This document shows, piece by piece, positions 1 through 7,737 of a stretch of DNA of 30,799 nt. The notes beneath the pieces are model-generated. The model did not search any database. It saw only the letters and a program-made list of their open reading frames with translations, and had not been told where the DNA came from. The stretch is taken from positions 1-30,799 of the forward strand of contig JBPCKZ010000249.1 in the NCBI GenBank assembly GCA_051003795.1, in the 5' to 3' direction. Positions within the stretch are counted from its first letter, which is position 1. Every line of letters starts with the position of its first letter. This stretch comes from JALYXS01 sp051003795. Lineage in GTDB: Bacteria; Acidobacteriota; Terriglobia; Bryobacterales; Bryobacteraceae. The position numbers and the translations under genes are program-made.

Positions 1-404
1 GACAGGAAAGCCGGGATCGTTTCACCCCAGCCTGCTAGACCAGACTAGGTGGAATGTGACCGGCGAGGAAAGCCCGACGGGGGTGAATGCGAGCTGTTCC
101 CCCATCATCAAACATAAAGACGGGCGACTAAATTTGAACTACAGGCAAGTCTGTTCAAGAATTTTGTGTGGCGAAAAGGACCCTTTGTGAGACCAACGTT
201 TCTGCGTCCCACTTGGCCGCCTAGGTGCGAGGATTTCGTAGGGACCAAGGTGGGCTCCCGGAGTCAAGGGCATGGGACTGGCCGACTCTACCCTACTGGG
301 ATTTGTCGTGGAGTGGATATCACGGAAATCCCACTAGAAAGCAAGTGCCCTGGCTGGGGCGTTCCGACCGAAAACGACGTTTTCGTCCCGAACCGATTCG
401 TTGG
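1..404. other. Gene-poor left edge
   Basis: I recognise no gene here. A plus-strand frame is open from the window edge (base 2) to a TGA at 188-190 and would end in the residues GEKDPL. It could be the tail of a gene that starts outside the window, but 62 open codons is not much in GC-rich DNA and the peptide resembles nothing I know. A 7-bp inverted repeat with a 3-base loop (CGAAAAC-GAC-GTTTTCG, 369-385) sits just past the stop of the minus-strand TonB-domain gene, but no T-run follows on that strand, so it is a weak terminator candidate at best. A copy of the 16-bp repeat lies at 175-190. Confidence 0.4.
175..190 (+). repeat. 16-bp direct repeat, left copy
   Basis: The 16 bases AAAGGACCCTTTGTGA recur exactly, in the same orientation, at 1795-1810. 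The two copies flank the TonB-domain gene. In this copy the left half of the internal dyad is imperfect (AAAAGG against CCTTTGT). Confidence 0.6.
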
Positions 405-1439
405 TTACCGGACGGTCTCGATAGTAAAGTTCACAATTACGGGGGCAATAACGCTGACGGCGTCCGCGTTGACAAGCATCGGGCGGTACTTCCACCGCAT
501 AACAGCCTCTTTAGCGGCGTTCACAAGGAGAGGGTGGCCCCGAACCAGTTGAACACTCCTCACCGACCCGTCTTTCCCGATGAGTACGCTGAACTCAACC
601 GAACCCTGAACCCGAGCGGTTCTCGCCAAAAGCGGATACTGGGGCTCTATGCCCTCTATTCGGCTCGCCGCCGCCGCTCCGGCACCGATTCGAACTGCTC
701 CCTGCGTTTCGCTCTCGTCCCGCATCCTATATTCGGCGGGGACCTTGAACATCTTCTCGTCTGGCTCGCCGCGGCTCACCTGTGTGAGAGTGACTAACTG
801 CGTTCCATGCTGGGGGTCCGTGTGTTTCAACGTGATGTTCATGTGCAGTTCGTCTGAATACCAATACTCGTCCGTAATTGTTATCGGCCGATTGTTCCCC
901 GCCGCCCCTTCCGGAATCGTCCGAGACTGACGAAAACCGTGCACAATCAGGCCTTCAATGGAAGACACGCCCAAGTCGTCACGCTGAATCACGGGCCGAA
1001 CGGGGAGCGAAACGGGTCGCGGCTGTTGTGGAGGCAGAGCGACAACGTTTGCCTGAAGTGTCTGAGGGATGAGCGTCGTCTGGATGCGTGTGGTTGGATC
1101 AAAGATCGTAATATCGCGGATACGACCCTGGCCGTTGTCGGACGGCGTCAGATAATAGCGATTCTCATTGTGCGTGCGGCCTTCCGAGTCGCGAGCAATC
1201 GTCGTCATCGTTATTGTAGTCACCGTGGTGCCATCCGCCAGCGTTTGAGTATTGTCCATCAATGTCGTTGCACTGAACGGAGCATGTGGAATCGCAGGGA
1301 TGTTGACGACGGAAAACCAAGTGGATACCCCCACTGCGGCAAGGGGAACGTTCTGGCCATCGTTGGCTTGCTGGGCTGATATGGCGGGAGCGGTCAGCAA
1401 GACTGCAGCCCAGATATGAAAAGCGACGTGGCGAAACAT
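405..1439 (-). CDS. Secreted protein with C-terminal TonB domain
   Basis: About 344 residues. The N-terminus is a cleavable signal peptide (hydrophobic stretch ending AISAQ) and there is no proline-rich spacer or lasting membrane anchor as in classical TonB, so I infer a soluble periplasmic protein. The last ~90 residues carry the TonB C-terminal fold signature: YPLLARTARVQGSVEF, then a conserved DGSVRSVQLVRGHPLL and AVMRWKYRP. The middle (~220 residues) matches no family I know. Two ATGs compete, at 1445 and 1439. The AGAGG at 1448-1452 sits 8 bases from the second but only 2 from the first, so I chose 1439. TATACT, read on the minus strand at 1456-1461, resembles a -10 box but lies very close to the start. 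The gene stands alone between two repeat copies. Acidobacteria often have such stand-alone TonB-domain proteins, and its partner is unknown. Confidence 0.75.
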   Translation of the reverse strand: MFRHVAFHIWAAVLLTAPAISAQQANDGQNVPLAAVGVSTWFSVVNIPAIPHAPFSATTLMDNTQTLADGTTVTTITMTTIARDSEGRTHNENRYYLTPSDNGQGRIRDITIFDPTTRIQTTLIPQTLQANVVALPPQQPRPVSLPVRPVIQRDDLGVSSIEGLIVHGFRQSRTIPEGAAGNNRPITITDEYWYSDELHMNITLKHTDPQHGTQLVTLTQVSRGEPDEKMFKVPAEYRMRDESETQGAVRIGAGAAAASRIEGIEPQYPLLARTARVQGSVEFSVLIGKDGSVRSVQLVRGHPLLVNAAKEAVMRWKYRPMLVNADAVSVIAPVIVNFTIETVR

Positions 1440-1445
1440 TGGCAT

Positions 1446-2066
1446 TACCTCTCACAGTATAGTGATCTTTTTGGACCAGGCGTTACACGGCCTTTTCGTA
1501 CCCATGGCGGCGATTCGGATAGTTTGCGCCCCCGCAGGGGGCCGGCGCTTTGGGGGGAGCGGGTAACGGCGTGCCGGATAAGGCGGCACAAGAGGCTTGG
1601 CTTGCTTCCACGAAGGAACAGGCGTCCGGGGCCAACGAATGGTTCGTCAGCCGCGAGGATGGTGTAGTTTCAGCGAGCACCGTACGCGACGTGCCGCAAG
1701 GAGGCCCGACGTTACAGACAGGCCGGTTTATCGCGTATTCGTTCCGGCTTGATCGAGTTTTTAGCCGATGACCCAAACTTTTCCCACGTTGCACAAAGGA
1801 CCCTTTGTGAAACTTCCGGCGAGCAGCCCGTGCCTGATCACCAGCTTCGTTTAGATTTCTCCGCCGTCTGACCAGTTGCAACTCGTGCATCGCATCCCGG
1901 CGTATTTATCGCCTCGCCGATCAGTTTGCTGCCAACATTCAAGCGTTTCTGCCTCACCGCATTCCCAATTCGATTTGTGGGCGTGTGCCGACCAAACGAC
2001 AAGAGTCGGGTCTGTCGCTAATCGCGGCCCGTTGCCTTGGATCGCCGGGACCAACGTAACGTGAGC
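1446..2066. other. Region without a recognisable gene
   Basis: About 620 bp between the TonB-domain gene and the remnant of a pyridoxamine-oxidase-like gene. Open frames exist on both strands (for example plus 1523-1771 and minus 1483-1890), but none resembles a family I know and they overlap each other. A GC-rich hairpin (GCCCCC-GCA-GGGGGC, 1528-1542) has no T-tail. The right copy of the 16-bp repeat is at 1795-1810. Together with the gene remnants to the right, this looks like decaying DNA. Confidence 0.5.
1795..1810 (+). repeat. 16-bp direct repeat, right copy with dyad
   Basis: Exact second copy of AAAGGACCCTTTGTGA. Here the dyad is complete: ACAAAGG-AC-CCTTTGT (1793-1808) has perfect 7-bp arms. 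A protein-binding or recombination site, or the end of a degenerate mobile element, are all possible. Nothing in the sequence decides between them. Confidence 0.6.
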
Positions 2067-2292
2067 GGTTTCATCCGGACCATTGAAGGTAACAGCGATT
2101 CGGCTATCACGCTGCAAGTTGGAATGCTTTCGAGTGGTGGAAAGCGTATCGAACACCACTCCGAGCGCGTCCGTAGCCTCCAACACCGACCAGCGCCGAC
2201 TGCGGGCCGCCGTCTGCACCGATAGTTGCGATGACGGCTAGTTTGTGCCGCCGCATGTACGCCAGCATTTCCGGTTTTCCGAACGGTTCCAC
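2067..2292 (-). pseudogene. Frameshifted remnant, pyridoxamine-phosphate-oxidase-like protein
   Basis: The first ~35 codons from a GTG at 2292 read like the start of an FMN-binding split-barrel protein of the PNPOx family: a short helix, then LAVIATIGADGGPQSALVG. The frame then drifts into nonsense, while the next frame picks up the family sequence at once with TDALGVVFDTLSTTRKHSN and RIAVTFNGPDET. Removing one G in the run read TTGGAGG on the minus strand (plus-strand positions about 2178-2183) would join the two as VGVEATDALG. After PDET (about 2067) the family resemblance stops, so roughly the C-terminal half is missing too. The remnant therefore shows both a frameshift and a lost 3' part. 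Its 5' end abuts the isomerase remnant on the opposite strand. Confidence 0.7.
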
Positions 2293-2328
2293 CGCTCTAC
2301 GTTAACAGGGTTTGAAGAACCGCAGCGG

Positions 2329-2775
2329 ATGAGTCGAAAGGCTCGCCATGGGAGCCAAGTCGCCCCAAAACGGAAACGAGAAGTTCCGCGCGGCGTCGCC
2401 GTCCAATGGGTCGCGTTGGGCGATGGCGTTATCGATTTCAAAACCTTCCTTTCGCGTGCGCGGGAAATTTGTCCGCCCGTCTACGTCTATATCAAGCCAA
2501 TTACCGGACGCCCGCCGGAAGTTCTGCCCTATTTGGAAGATAGCTTCTGGAAAACGCTTCCGCGCGCGCGATCGGCGGACCTGGCGCGCTTTCTGGCGTT
2601 GGCGAAGCGCGGGCATCCGTACGAAGGCCGGATGGTGGTCGAGGAGATCCCCGGCAAGCCTACCGAACCGGGGTACGCCGACGCTCTGCGATATCAGCAA
2701 AAAGCCGACATGGAGAAAAGTGTCGATTATGCCAAGCGGGTGCTTGATTTGGGCGTGAAATGGCGGGCGACGTAG
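2329..2775 (+). pseudogene. 5'-truncated sugar phosphate isomerase/epimerase remnant
   Basis: From about 2383 to the stop, the frame reads like the C-terminal ~130 residues of an AP-endonuclease-2-like TIM barrel (sugar phosphate isomerase/epimerase family): GVAVQWVALGDGVIDF, then ITGRPPEVLPYLED, FLALAKRGHPYEGRMVVEE, and a final helix ending DLGVKWRAT. Complete members are near 280-330 residues, so more than half of the barrel is missing, including most metal ligands. Upstream of about 2380 the frame is basic and unlike the family. The nearest ATG in frame is at 2329, and before 2292 the DNA belongs to the oxidase remnant on the other strand. The retained part has no internal stop, so the truncation may be recent. 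A short expressed protein cannot be excluded, but an active enzyme is unlikely. Confidence 0.7.
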
Positions 2776-2790
2776 TTCAGGGGATCATGA

Positions 2791-4173
2791 TTACTCAGAG
2801 CCGGTTGAGTGCCTCGGCAGAAGATTTCCTCGCCCGAGCAGCCATTGCGGATCGAGCCGGCGCTTCACCTGCCGCATCGTTTCGATCTGCTCCGGCGAAT
2901 ACTGCAGCTCGAGCAGGTGCGTCTTGAGCTTTCCCAACCCGTGCTCGGCCGAAACCGTGCCGCCCAGCGCCACTGCCTTGCGCGCAAAATCGAGCATCAA
3001 CTCCTTGGCGCGTCCGGATTCCCCGTCGTCGCGCGGCAGAATGTTCACATGCACGTGGGCATCGCCGATGTGGCCGAAGATGACGTATTGCCCTCGAAAT
3101 TCCGCTTCTAGCCGCCGCCGGTAATAGGCCAGCATTTCCCCGTTCCGCTCGATTGGAACGGCATAATCGGAGCCCATCTTAAGGACCCCATTCCGCCGCA
3201 CAATATCGTTGACCAACTCCGGCAAGGCGTGGCGAAACCGGCGGAACCGCTCGCGATCCGGCGCGCCCGAAGCGAACCAGGAGGCTTCGAGTAGGGCCCC
3301 GGCTTGTTCCAGACGGTCCGGCCAGATTTCCAGATCGGCGTCTCCTTCCTGCTCAAAAACCTCCTGTTCAAAAAGAAGTGCCGCTCCGCCTTCGGCGGGA
3401 ACCTCGGGATAGCGGGAGCGCAATAACGCGAGCGATGGACCGTCGAAATATTCGATCATCCGCAACCCGGCAACGCTCCGCCAAGCCTCGACCGCCGCTA
3501 AGGACCGCTCCTCGCCGGAAAAGAAAACAACGCCCGCTAGCAGCGCTGCGGGCGCGGGGAGCAAGCGCAATTTCGCTTCGATCACGACTCCCAGGGTACC
3601 TTCCGAGCCGGTGAACAGGTCGATCCAATCCATCCCGGGCTGGAGCCTGTATCCGGCGGTGTGCTTGGTCGTGTTGGGCAGAGGCAGGCCGGGGACTTCG
3701 AAATCGATGCGGTCGCCCCGCCGCGCGTCGAGCACTTGTCCGTCGATCAGCGCCACTCGCAGGCGGAGCACGTAACGGCGCGTATCGCCATGGCGGAAGC
3801 TGCGCGATCCGCTGGCGTTGTTCGCGATGGTGCCACCGATCGCGGCCCAAGTTTCCGTGGGATCGGGCGGGTAAAACTGTCCCGTTCGCGCCGCCGCCGC
3901 GTGAAGATCCTTAAGTAACACGCCCGCGCCCGCTGTCGCGCTTCCATCGTGGATGTCGAGACGCGTGAATTTCTCGAGCGAGACCACCCACCCGCCTTGC
4001 GCGACACGGCCGCCGGTCAGCCCCGTACCGGCTCCGGCAATCGTTACGGGTATCGCTCCCGCGGATGCGTCCCGCAGGATTTCGACGAGTTCCGGCTCAT
4101 CGCCGGGCGTGAAAATCCGGTCCGCCTCGCCGCGGAAGCCGGACGCGTCGATTAGGTAAGGCGAGCCGGTCAG
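2791..4173 (-). CDS. FAD-linked oxidase, GlcD/D-lactate dehydrogenase type
   Basis: Oxidises a 2-hydroxy acid such as glycolate or D-lactate in related enzymes; the exact substrate cannot be read here. The N-terminal FAD-binding PCMH domain shows PVTIAGAGTGLTGGRV, GGTIANNASGSRSFRHGDTR and GSEGTLGVVIEAKLRLLP. The C-terminal domain shows FGHIGDAHVHVNILP and GTVSAEHGLGKLKTHLL, the usual end of GlcD-like proteins. No ATG, GTG or TTG lies in frame near the family's start. The only standard alternative is a TTG at 4272, which would add 33 atypical residues and overlap the RNase J gene by about 100 bp. A CTG at 4173-4171 overlaps the RNase J stop (C-TGA), gives 460 residues, the normal length, and has GGAA just upstream. 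I therefore prefer CTG with translational coupling. GlcE/GlcF-like partners are not in view. Confidence 0.85.
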   Translation of the reverse strand: MTGSPYLIDASGFRGEADRIFTPGDEPELVEILRDASAGAIPVTIAGAGTGLTGGRVAQGGWVVSLEKFTRLDIHDGSATAGAGVLLKDLHAAAARTGQFYPPDPTETWAAIGGTIANNASGSRSFRHGDTRRYVLRLRVALIDGQVLDARRGDRIDFEVPGLPLPNTTKHTAGYRLQPGMDWIDLFTGSEGTLGVVIEAKLRLLPAPAALLAGVVFFSGEERSLAAVEAWRSVAGLRMIEYFDGPSLALLRSRYPEVPAEGGAALLFEQEVFEQEGDADLEIWPDRLEQAGALLEASWFASGAPDRERFRRFRHALPELVNDIVRRNGVLKMGSDYAVPIERNGEMLAYYRRRLEAEFRGQYVIFGHIGDAHVHVNILPRDDGESGRAKELMLDFARKAVALGGTVSAEHGLGKLKTHLLELQYSPEQIETMRQVKRRLDPQWLLGRGNLLPRHSTGSE

Positions 4174-5837
4174 ATTTCCAAAATCACGGGCATGATCAGC
4201 GGCCGGCGCTGGCCGCCTTTCGCAATGTAGCGTTTCAAATCGGCCCGGATCTTCTCCTTCATCACGCCCCAATCCGTCTTCTCTTCGCTGCTCGAACTCT
4301 CCAGGGTCTTGGTTACGATTTGCCTCGCCGCATTCATGAAATCGGCGTTGTCTTCGGACGAAAAGCCCCTCGTGACAATCTCCGGAACCGCCTCGATCTT
4401 GCCGGTCAATTTGTTGATCGCGATAATCGGCAGCACGATGCCGTCTTCCGAAAGATGACGCCGGTCGCGGATCACCAGGTCGCCGACCACCTCATCGAGC
4501 GCCCCCGAATCGATGCAGATCCGGCCTACCGGGACTTTGCCCGCCTTGCGCGCGCCCTTCGCGTCGATGACCAGGCAATCGCCCGTCTCGAGCACGAACG
4601 ATTCCTTCAACCCCGAATGCCGCAGGTGCTCGGCCAAGCGGGCATGTTTTGAAAGCTGCCGGTATTCCCCGTGGATCGGGACGAAGTACTTCGGGCGTAC
4701 CAGGTTCAGCACCAGCCGCAATTCTTCCATGCTGCCGTGCCCCGACACGTGCAGCGGCGGATTGGTGGTGCCGTAGAGCACGTCGGCGCCGCGGCGGGAG
4801 AGATGGTCGACCATGCGGAAGATCGGTTTTTCGTTTCCCGGAATAATACGGGCGCTCAATACAACGGTGTCTCCCGTTTCGACCGAAATGTGTTTGTGAT
4901 TATTGACCGCCACGCGCGAGAGCGCCGACATCGGCTCGCCCTGCGTACCGGAAATCAGCACCGCCACCTTTTGCGGATTCGCATTCATCACATCCTGCGG
5001 GCGGATCAGAATGCCATCGGGAATTTCCAGCAGCCCAAGATCGTGGGCGATCTCGGTGACGCTGATCATGCTGCGCCCCACGATGGCGACCTTGCGCCCG
5101 TACTCTTGCGCGATATCGAGAATCTGCTGCAAACGGTGAATCGACGAGCTGAAGCTGGAAATAATCAAGCGGCGCTCCGCCCGCCCGAAGATTTCTTCCA
5201 GCTTGGGACGCACGGCGCGCTCGGATTCGGAATAGCCCGGGCGATCCGCGTTGGTCGAGTCCGACATGAGCAGCAGCACGCCCCGCTTCCCGTAGTCGGC
5301 GAGCGTGTGAAGGTCGAACAATTCGTTATCGGTGGGAGTGGGATCGACTTTGTAATCGCCCGTGTGAATAATGACGCCTAGGGGCGTCGTGATGGCGAGC
5401 GCGACCGCGCTTACGATCGAATGCGTGACGTGAACGAATTCGATGTTAAAGGGCCCGATTTCGATTTTTTGCTTGGCCTTGATGGTTCGAAGATCGGGAT
5501 CGTTTTCGAGATCGTGTTCTTCGAGACGGCGTTCCACCAGCGCCAGCGTGAAGGCCGTGCCGTAGACGGGAACGTTGAGTTCGCCCAGGAAAAAGGCAAC
5601 GGCGCCGATATGATCCTCATGCCCGTGCGTCAGTATGAGCGCGCGAACGTGCTGGCGGTTATCTTTGAGAAATGCGAGGTCGGGGGTAACGAAGTCGACG
5701 CCCAACAGCTCGGCTTCGGGGAACGCCATTCCGCAGTCGATGACCAGGATGTCGTCGCCATAGCGGAGCGCCATGATGTTCATCCCGAACTCGCCGAGAC
5801 CGCCGAGCGGTATTACTTGCAGCTTTTTATCCGTCAT
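4170..5837 (-). CDS. rnj: Ribonuclease J
   Basis: Metallo-beta-lactamase/beta-CASP ribonuclease that acts in the cytoplasm on mRNA decay and rRNA processing, with endonuclease and 5' exonuclease activities in characterised members. The metal-binding HGHEDHIG is at residues 71-78, followed by HTGDYKVDPTP, SDSTNADRPG, the beta-CASP motifs ISGTQGEPMSAL and HVSGHGSMEEL, and VPIHGEYRQL. The C-terminal RNase J domain is complete. At 555 residues it matches the usual length. The frame extends upstream to 5948, but those 37 residues overlap the ABC gene and do not fit the family. The ATG at 5837 gives the typical MTDKKLQVIPLGGLGEFGMN start. It lies 7 bp behind the ABC exporter stop and its own stop overlaps the following oxidase start, so the three are probably cotranscribed. 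Confidence 0.95.
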   Translation of the reverse strand: MTDKKLQVIPLGGLGEFGMNIMALRYGDDILVIDCGMAFPEAELLGVDFVTPDLAFLKDNRQHVRALILTHGHEDHIGAVAFFLGELNVPVYGTAFTLALVERRLEEHDLENDPDLRTIKAKQKIEIGPFNIEFVHVTHSIVSAVALAITTPLGVIIHTGDYKVDPTPTDNELFDLHTLADYGKRGVLLLMSDSTNADRPGYSESERAVRPKLEEIFGRAERRLIISSFSSSIHRLQQILDIAQEYGRKVAIVGRSMISVTEIAHDLGLLEIPDGILIRPQDVMNANPQKVAVLISGTQGEPMSALSRVAVNNHKHISVETGDTVVLSARIIPGNEKPIFRMVDHLSRRGADVLYGTTNPPLHVSGHGSMEELRLVLNLVRPKYFVPIHGEYRQLSKHARLAEHLRHSGLKESFVLETGDCLVIDAKGARKAGKVPVGRICIDSGALDEVVGDLVIRDRRHLSEDGIVLPIIAINKLTGKIEAVPEIVTRGFSSEDNADFMNAARQIVTKTLESSSSEEKTDWGVMKEKIRADLKRYIAKGGQRRPLIMPVILEI

Positions 5838-5844
5838 GTATTTT

Positions 5845-7677
5845 TTAGCGATATCCCGCAGCTTGCAGCTCGAACAGCTCGGCATAATGGCCGCCGCGAT
5901 CCACCAGCTCGCGGTGCGTGCCTTGCTCTTCCACTTCGCCGTTCGCAAGCACCAGGATGCGGCCGGCCATCCGGACGGTCGAGAATCGATGCGAGATCAG
6001 CACGGACATTCGGTCGCGCGTCAAGTCCGCGAAGCGCAGGAACACTTCATATTCCGCGCGAGCGTCGAGCGTCGCCGTGGGCTCATCCAGAATCAGCAAC
6101 TGCGCATCGCGCATATACGCCCGGGCCAATGCAATTTTCTGCCATTCGCCGCCCGAAAGATCGACACCCCCTTCAAACCGCCTACCCACAATCTGATCCA
6201 AACCTTTCGGAACGCGATCGATCACGTCGGATGCCAAGCTCTTGCGCGCCGCGCGCTCAATGCGGGTCCGGTCGCCCAAGTCGTCGATTTTGCCGAAACC
6301 GATATTCTCCCTGATCTCCAAATCGTAGCGCAGATAATCCTGGAAAATCACTCCGATCTCGCGCCGTAGGTCTTCAACGCTATACTCGCGCAGATCGATG
6401 CCATCCAGCAGAATGCGCCCGGCGGTGGGATCGTAGAGCCGGGCCAGCAGCTTCACGAGGGTGGTCTTCCCCGCCCCGTTTTGCCCGACCAGCGCTACTT
6501 TTTCCGACGGTTCCAACCGGAAATTGATGTTCTTCACGACCAGGCGATCGGCGCCGGGATACGCGAAACCGACGTTTTGAAACTCGAAACCAACGCGGAT
6601 CGGGCGAGGCGCGGGCAGCGACTCGGGCGAAGACCGGATCGACGGTTTCATGTCGAAGAATTCGAAAAGATCCTGAAGGTAGAGCGCCTGCTCGGAGACA
6701 TCGGAGAAACTCGAGAGAATCTTCTCGATGTATCCGCGCGAGCTCGCGAAAGCGCGGGTCAGAAACGTGAACGCGCCGAGCGACAGGCCGCCCGCGAGCG
6801 TTCGCGCCAGCACCACCGCGTACGCGCCGTAATAGCCGCCGGTCGAGAGTAGGTTGAGCAGCGATCCATAACCGGCGCGCCGGATGGCGAGCGACTGATT
6901 CTCGGCGAAGACCTTATCGGCGATTCCGCGATACCGCTCGGCCAAGTAATTTCCAAGTCCAAAGATCTTGACTTCCTTCGCGCTCTGGTTGCTCGCGCCC
7001 AACATGCGCAAATAGTCGAGCTCGCGGCGTTGCGGGGTCCACTTGTAAAGCACCGAGTAGGCGAGCGAGGTGAAGTGCGTTTCGCCCAGGAACGACGGGA
7101 GCACGGCGGCGACCAGCAGCACCAGCAGCCACGGCGAAAACACGATCAAGCCCACGGAAAGCGAGATCAGGCTGACCGTATCCTGGCCGATGTTCAGCAG
7201 AGCCGCGAGCAGCCCCAAGCGCCCCGTGGTCTGCCGTCGCGCGCGTTCGAGCTTGTCGTGGAAAACCGGGTCTTCGAAGGAAACCAGATCCAACTCGGAG
7301 GCGTGCCGCATCAGCCGGACGCTCACGTTGTTGATGAAGCGATCGCCCAGCAGGCTGTCGCCCAATGCGTTGAGGCGGCCCAGGACATCGCTGACGACGG
7401 CGAGCGCGAGCTCGATGGCGACCAGCTTCCAGATACGCCCCGGATCGCCATGTTTGGTGGTAACGATGGCCACGATGCCATCGATAATGAGCTTCGCAAT
7501 CCACAGGGTCGCGAGCGGAATCAGCGCGCGAAAAAGGCGCAGGACAATGCTCGCCGTCACCAGCCCGGGGCTGGTTTCCCAAACCATTGTGAGCAAGGGC
7601 CGGATGTTCTTGAGCGAGGCCAGCCGGACGCGCCAGGAGGGACTTTCGGGCTCCCTCTTCGGCATGTGCGGATGCAT
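5845..7677 (-). CDS. ABC exporter, fused membrane and ATPase domains
   Basis: A 610-residue half-transporter with an N-terminal six-helix membrane domain (to about residue 330) and a C-terminal ATPase; such proteins work as dimers in the inner membrane and usually export lipids, peptides or drugs. Visible ATPase motifs are Walker A GQNGAGKTT (about 398-406), Q-loop FQDYLRYD, signature LSGGEWQKIALARA (about 505), Walker B LLILDEPTATLD (about 526) and the H-loop SHRFST (about 558). The signature glutamate-tryptophan (SGGEW) is as in the MsbA-like/LagD-like groups that handle peptides and lipids; the substrate cannot be inferred. Starts are possible at 7677 or at the ATG 12 bases later; neither has a clear ribosome site. 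The gene ends 7 bp before RNase J. Confidence 0.9.
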   Translation of the reverse strand: MHPHMPKREPESPSWRVRLASLKNIRPLLTMVWETSPGLVTASIVLRLFRALIPLATLWIAKLIIDGIVAIVTTKHGDPGRIWKLVAIELALAVVSDVLGRLNALGDSLLGDRFINNVSVRLMRHASELDLVSFEDPVFHDKLERARRQTTGRLGLLAALLNIGQDTVSLISLSVGLIVFSPWLLVLLVAAVLPSFLGETHFTSLAYSVLYKWTPQRRELDYLRMLGASNQSAKEVKIFGLGNYLAERYRGIADKVFAENQSLAIRRAGYGSLLNLLSTGGYYGAYAVVLARTLAGGLSLGAFTFLTRAFASSRGYIEKILSSFSDVSEQALYLQDLFEFFDMKPSIRSSPESLPAPRPIRVGFEFQNVGFAYPGADRLVVKNINFRLEPSEKVALVGQNGAGKTTLVKLLARLYDPTAGRILLDGIDLREYSVEDLRREIGVIFQDYLRYDLEIRENIGFGKIDDLGDRTRIERAARKSLASDVIDRVPKGLDQIVGRRFEGGVDLSGGEWQKIALARAYMRDAQLLILDEPTATLDARAEYEVFLRFADLTRDRMSVLISHRFSTVRMAGRILVLANGEVEEQGTHRELVDRGGHYAELFELQAAGYR

Positions 7678-7737
7678 TGGTGAAAGTTGATTGAGCCCGA
7701 TCTTACGATGAACAGTGCGTGGGTATTACCCGCTGAT

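Noticed and set aside
2..190. Open frame at the left edge as the tail of a gene
   Set aside because: Sixty-two codons without family resemblance can arise by chance; left as a remark in the gene-poor entry.
225..797. Plus-strand frame overlapping the TonB-domain gene
   Set aside because: It runs antisense through a recognised gene and shows no family features.
1528..1542. GCCCCC-GCA-GGGGGC hairpin as a terminator
   Set aside because: No T-run follows on either strand and it is not at the end of a gene.
1483..1890. Minus-strand frame containing a KGSFVQRGK-type stretch that recalls integrase N-termini
   Set aside because: Only a few residues resemble that pattern, and they are encoded by the repeat itself; no catalytic integrase residues follow.
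7717..7737. GGGTA-T-TACCC hairpin upstream of the ABC gene as a terminator for the ThuA gene
   Set aside because: Five-bp stem with no T-run in the minus direction; too weak.
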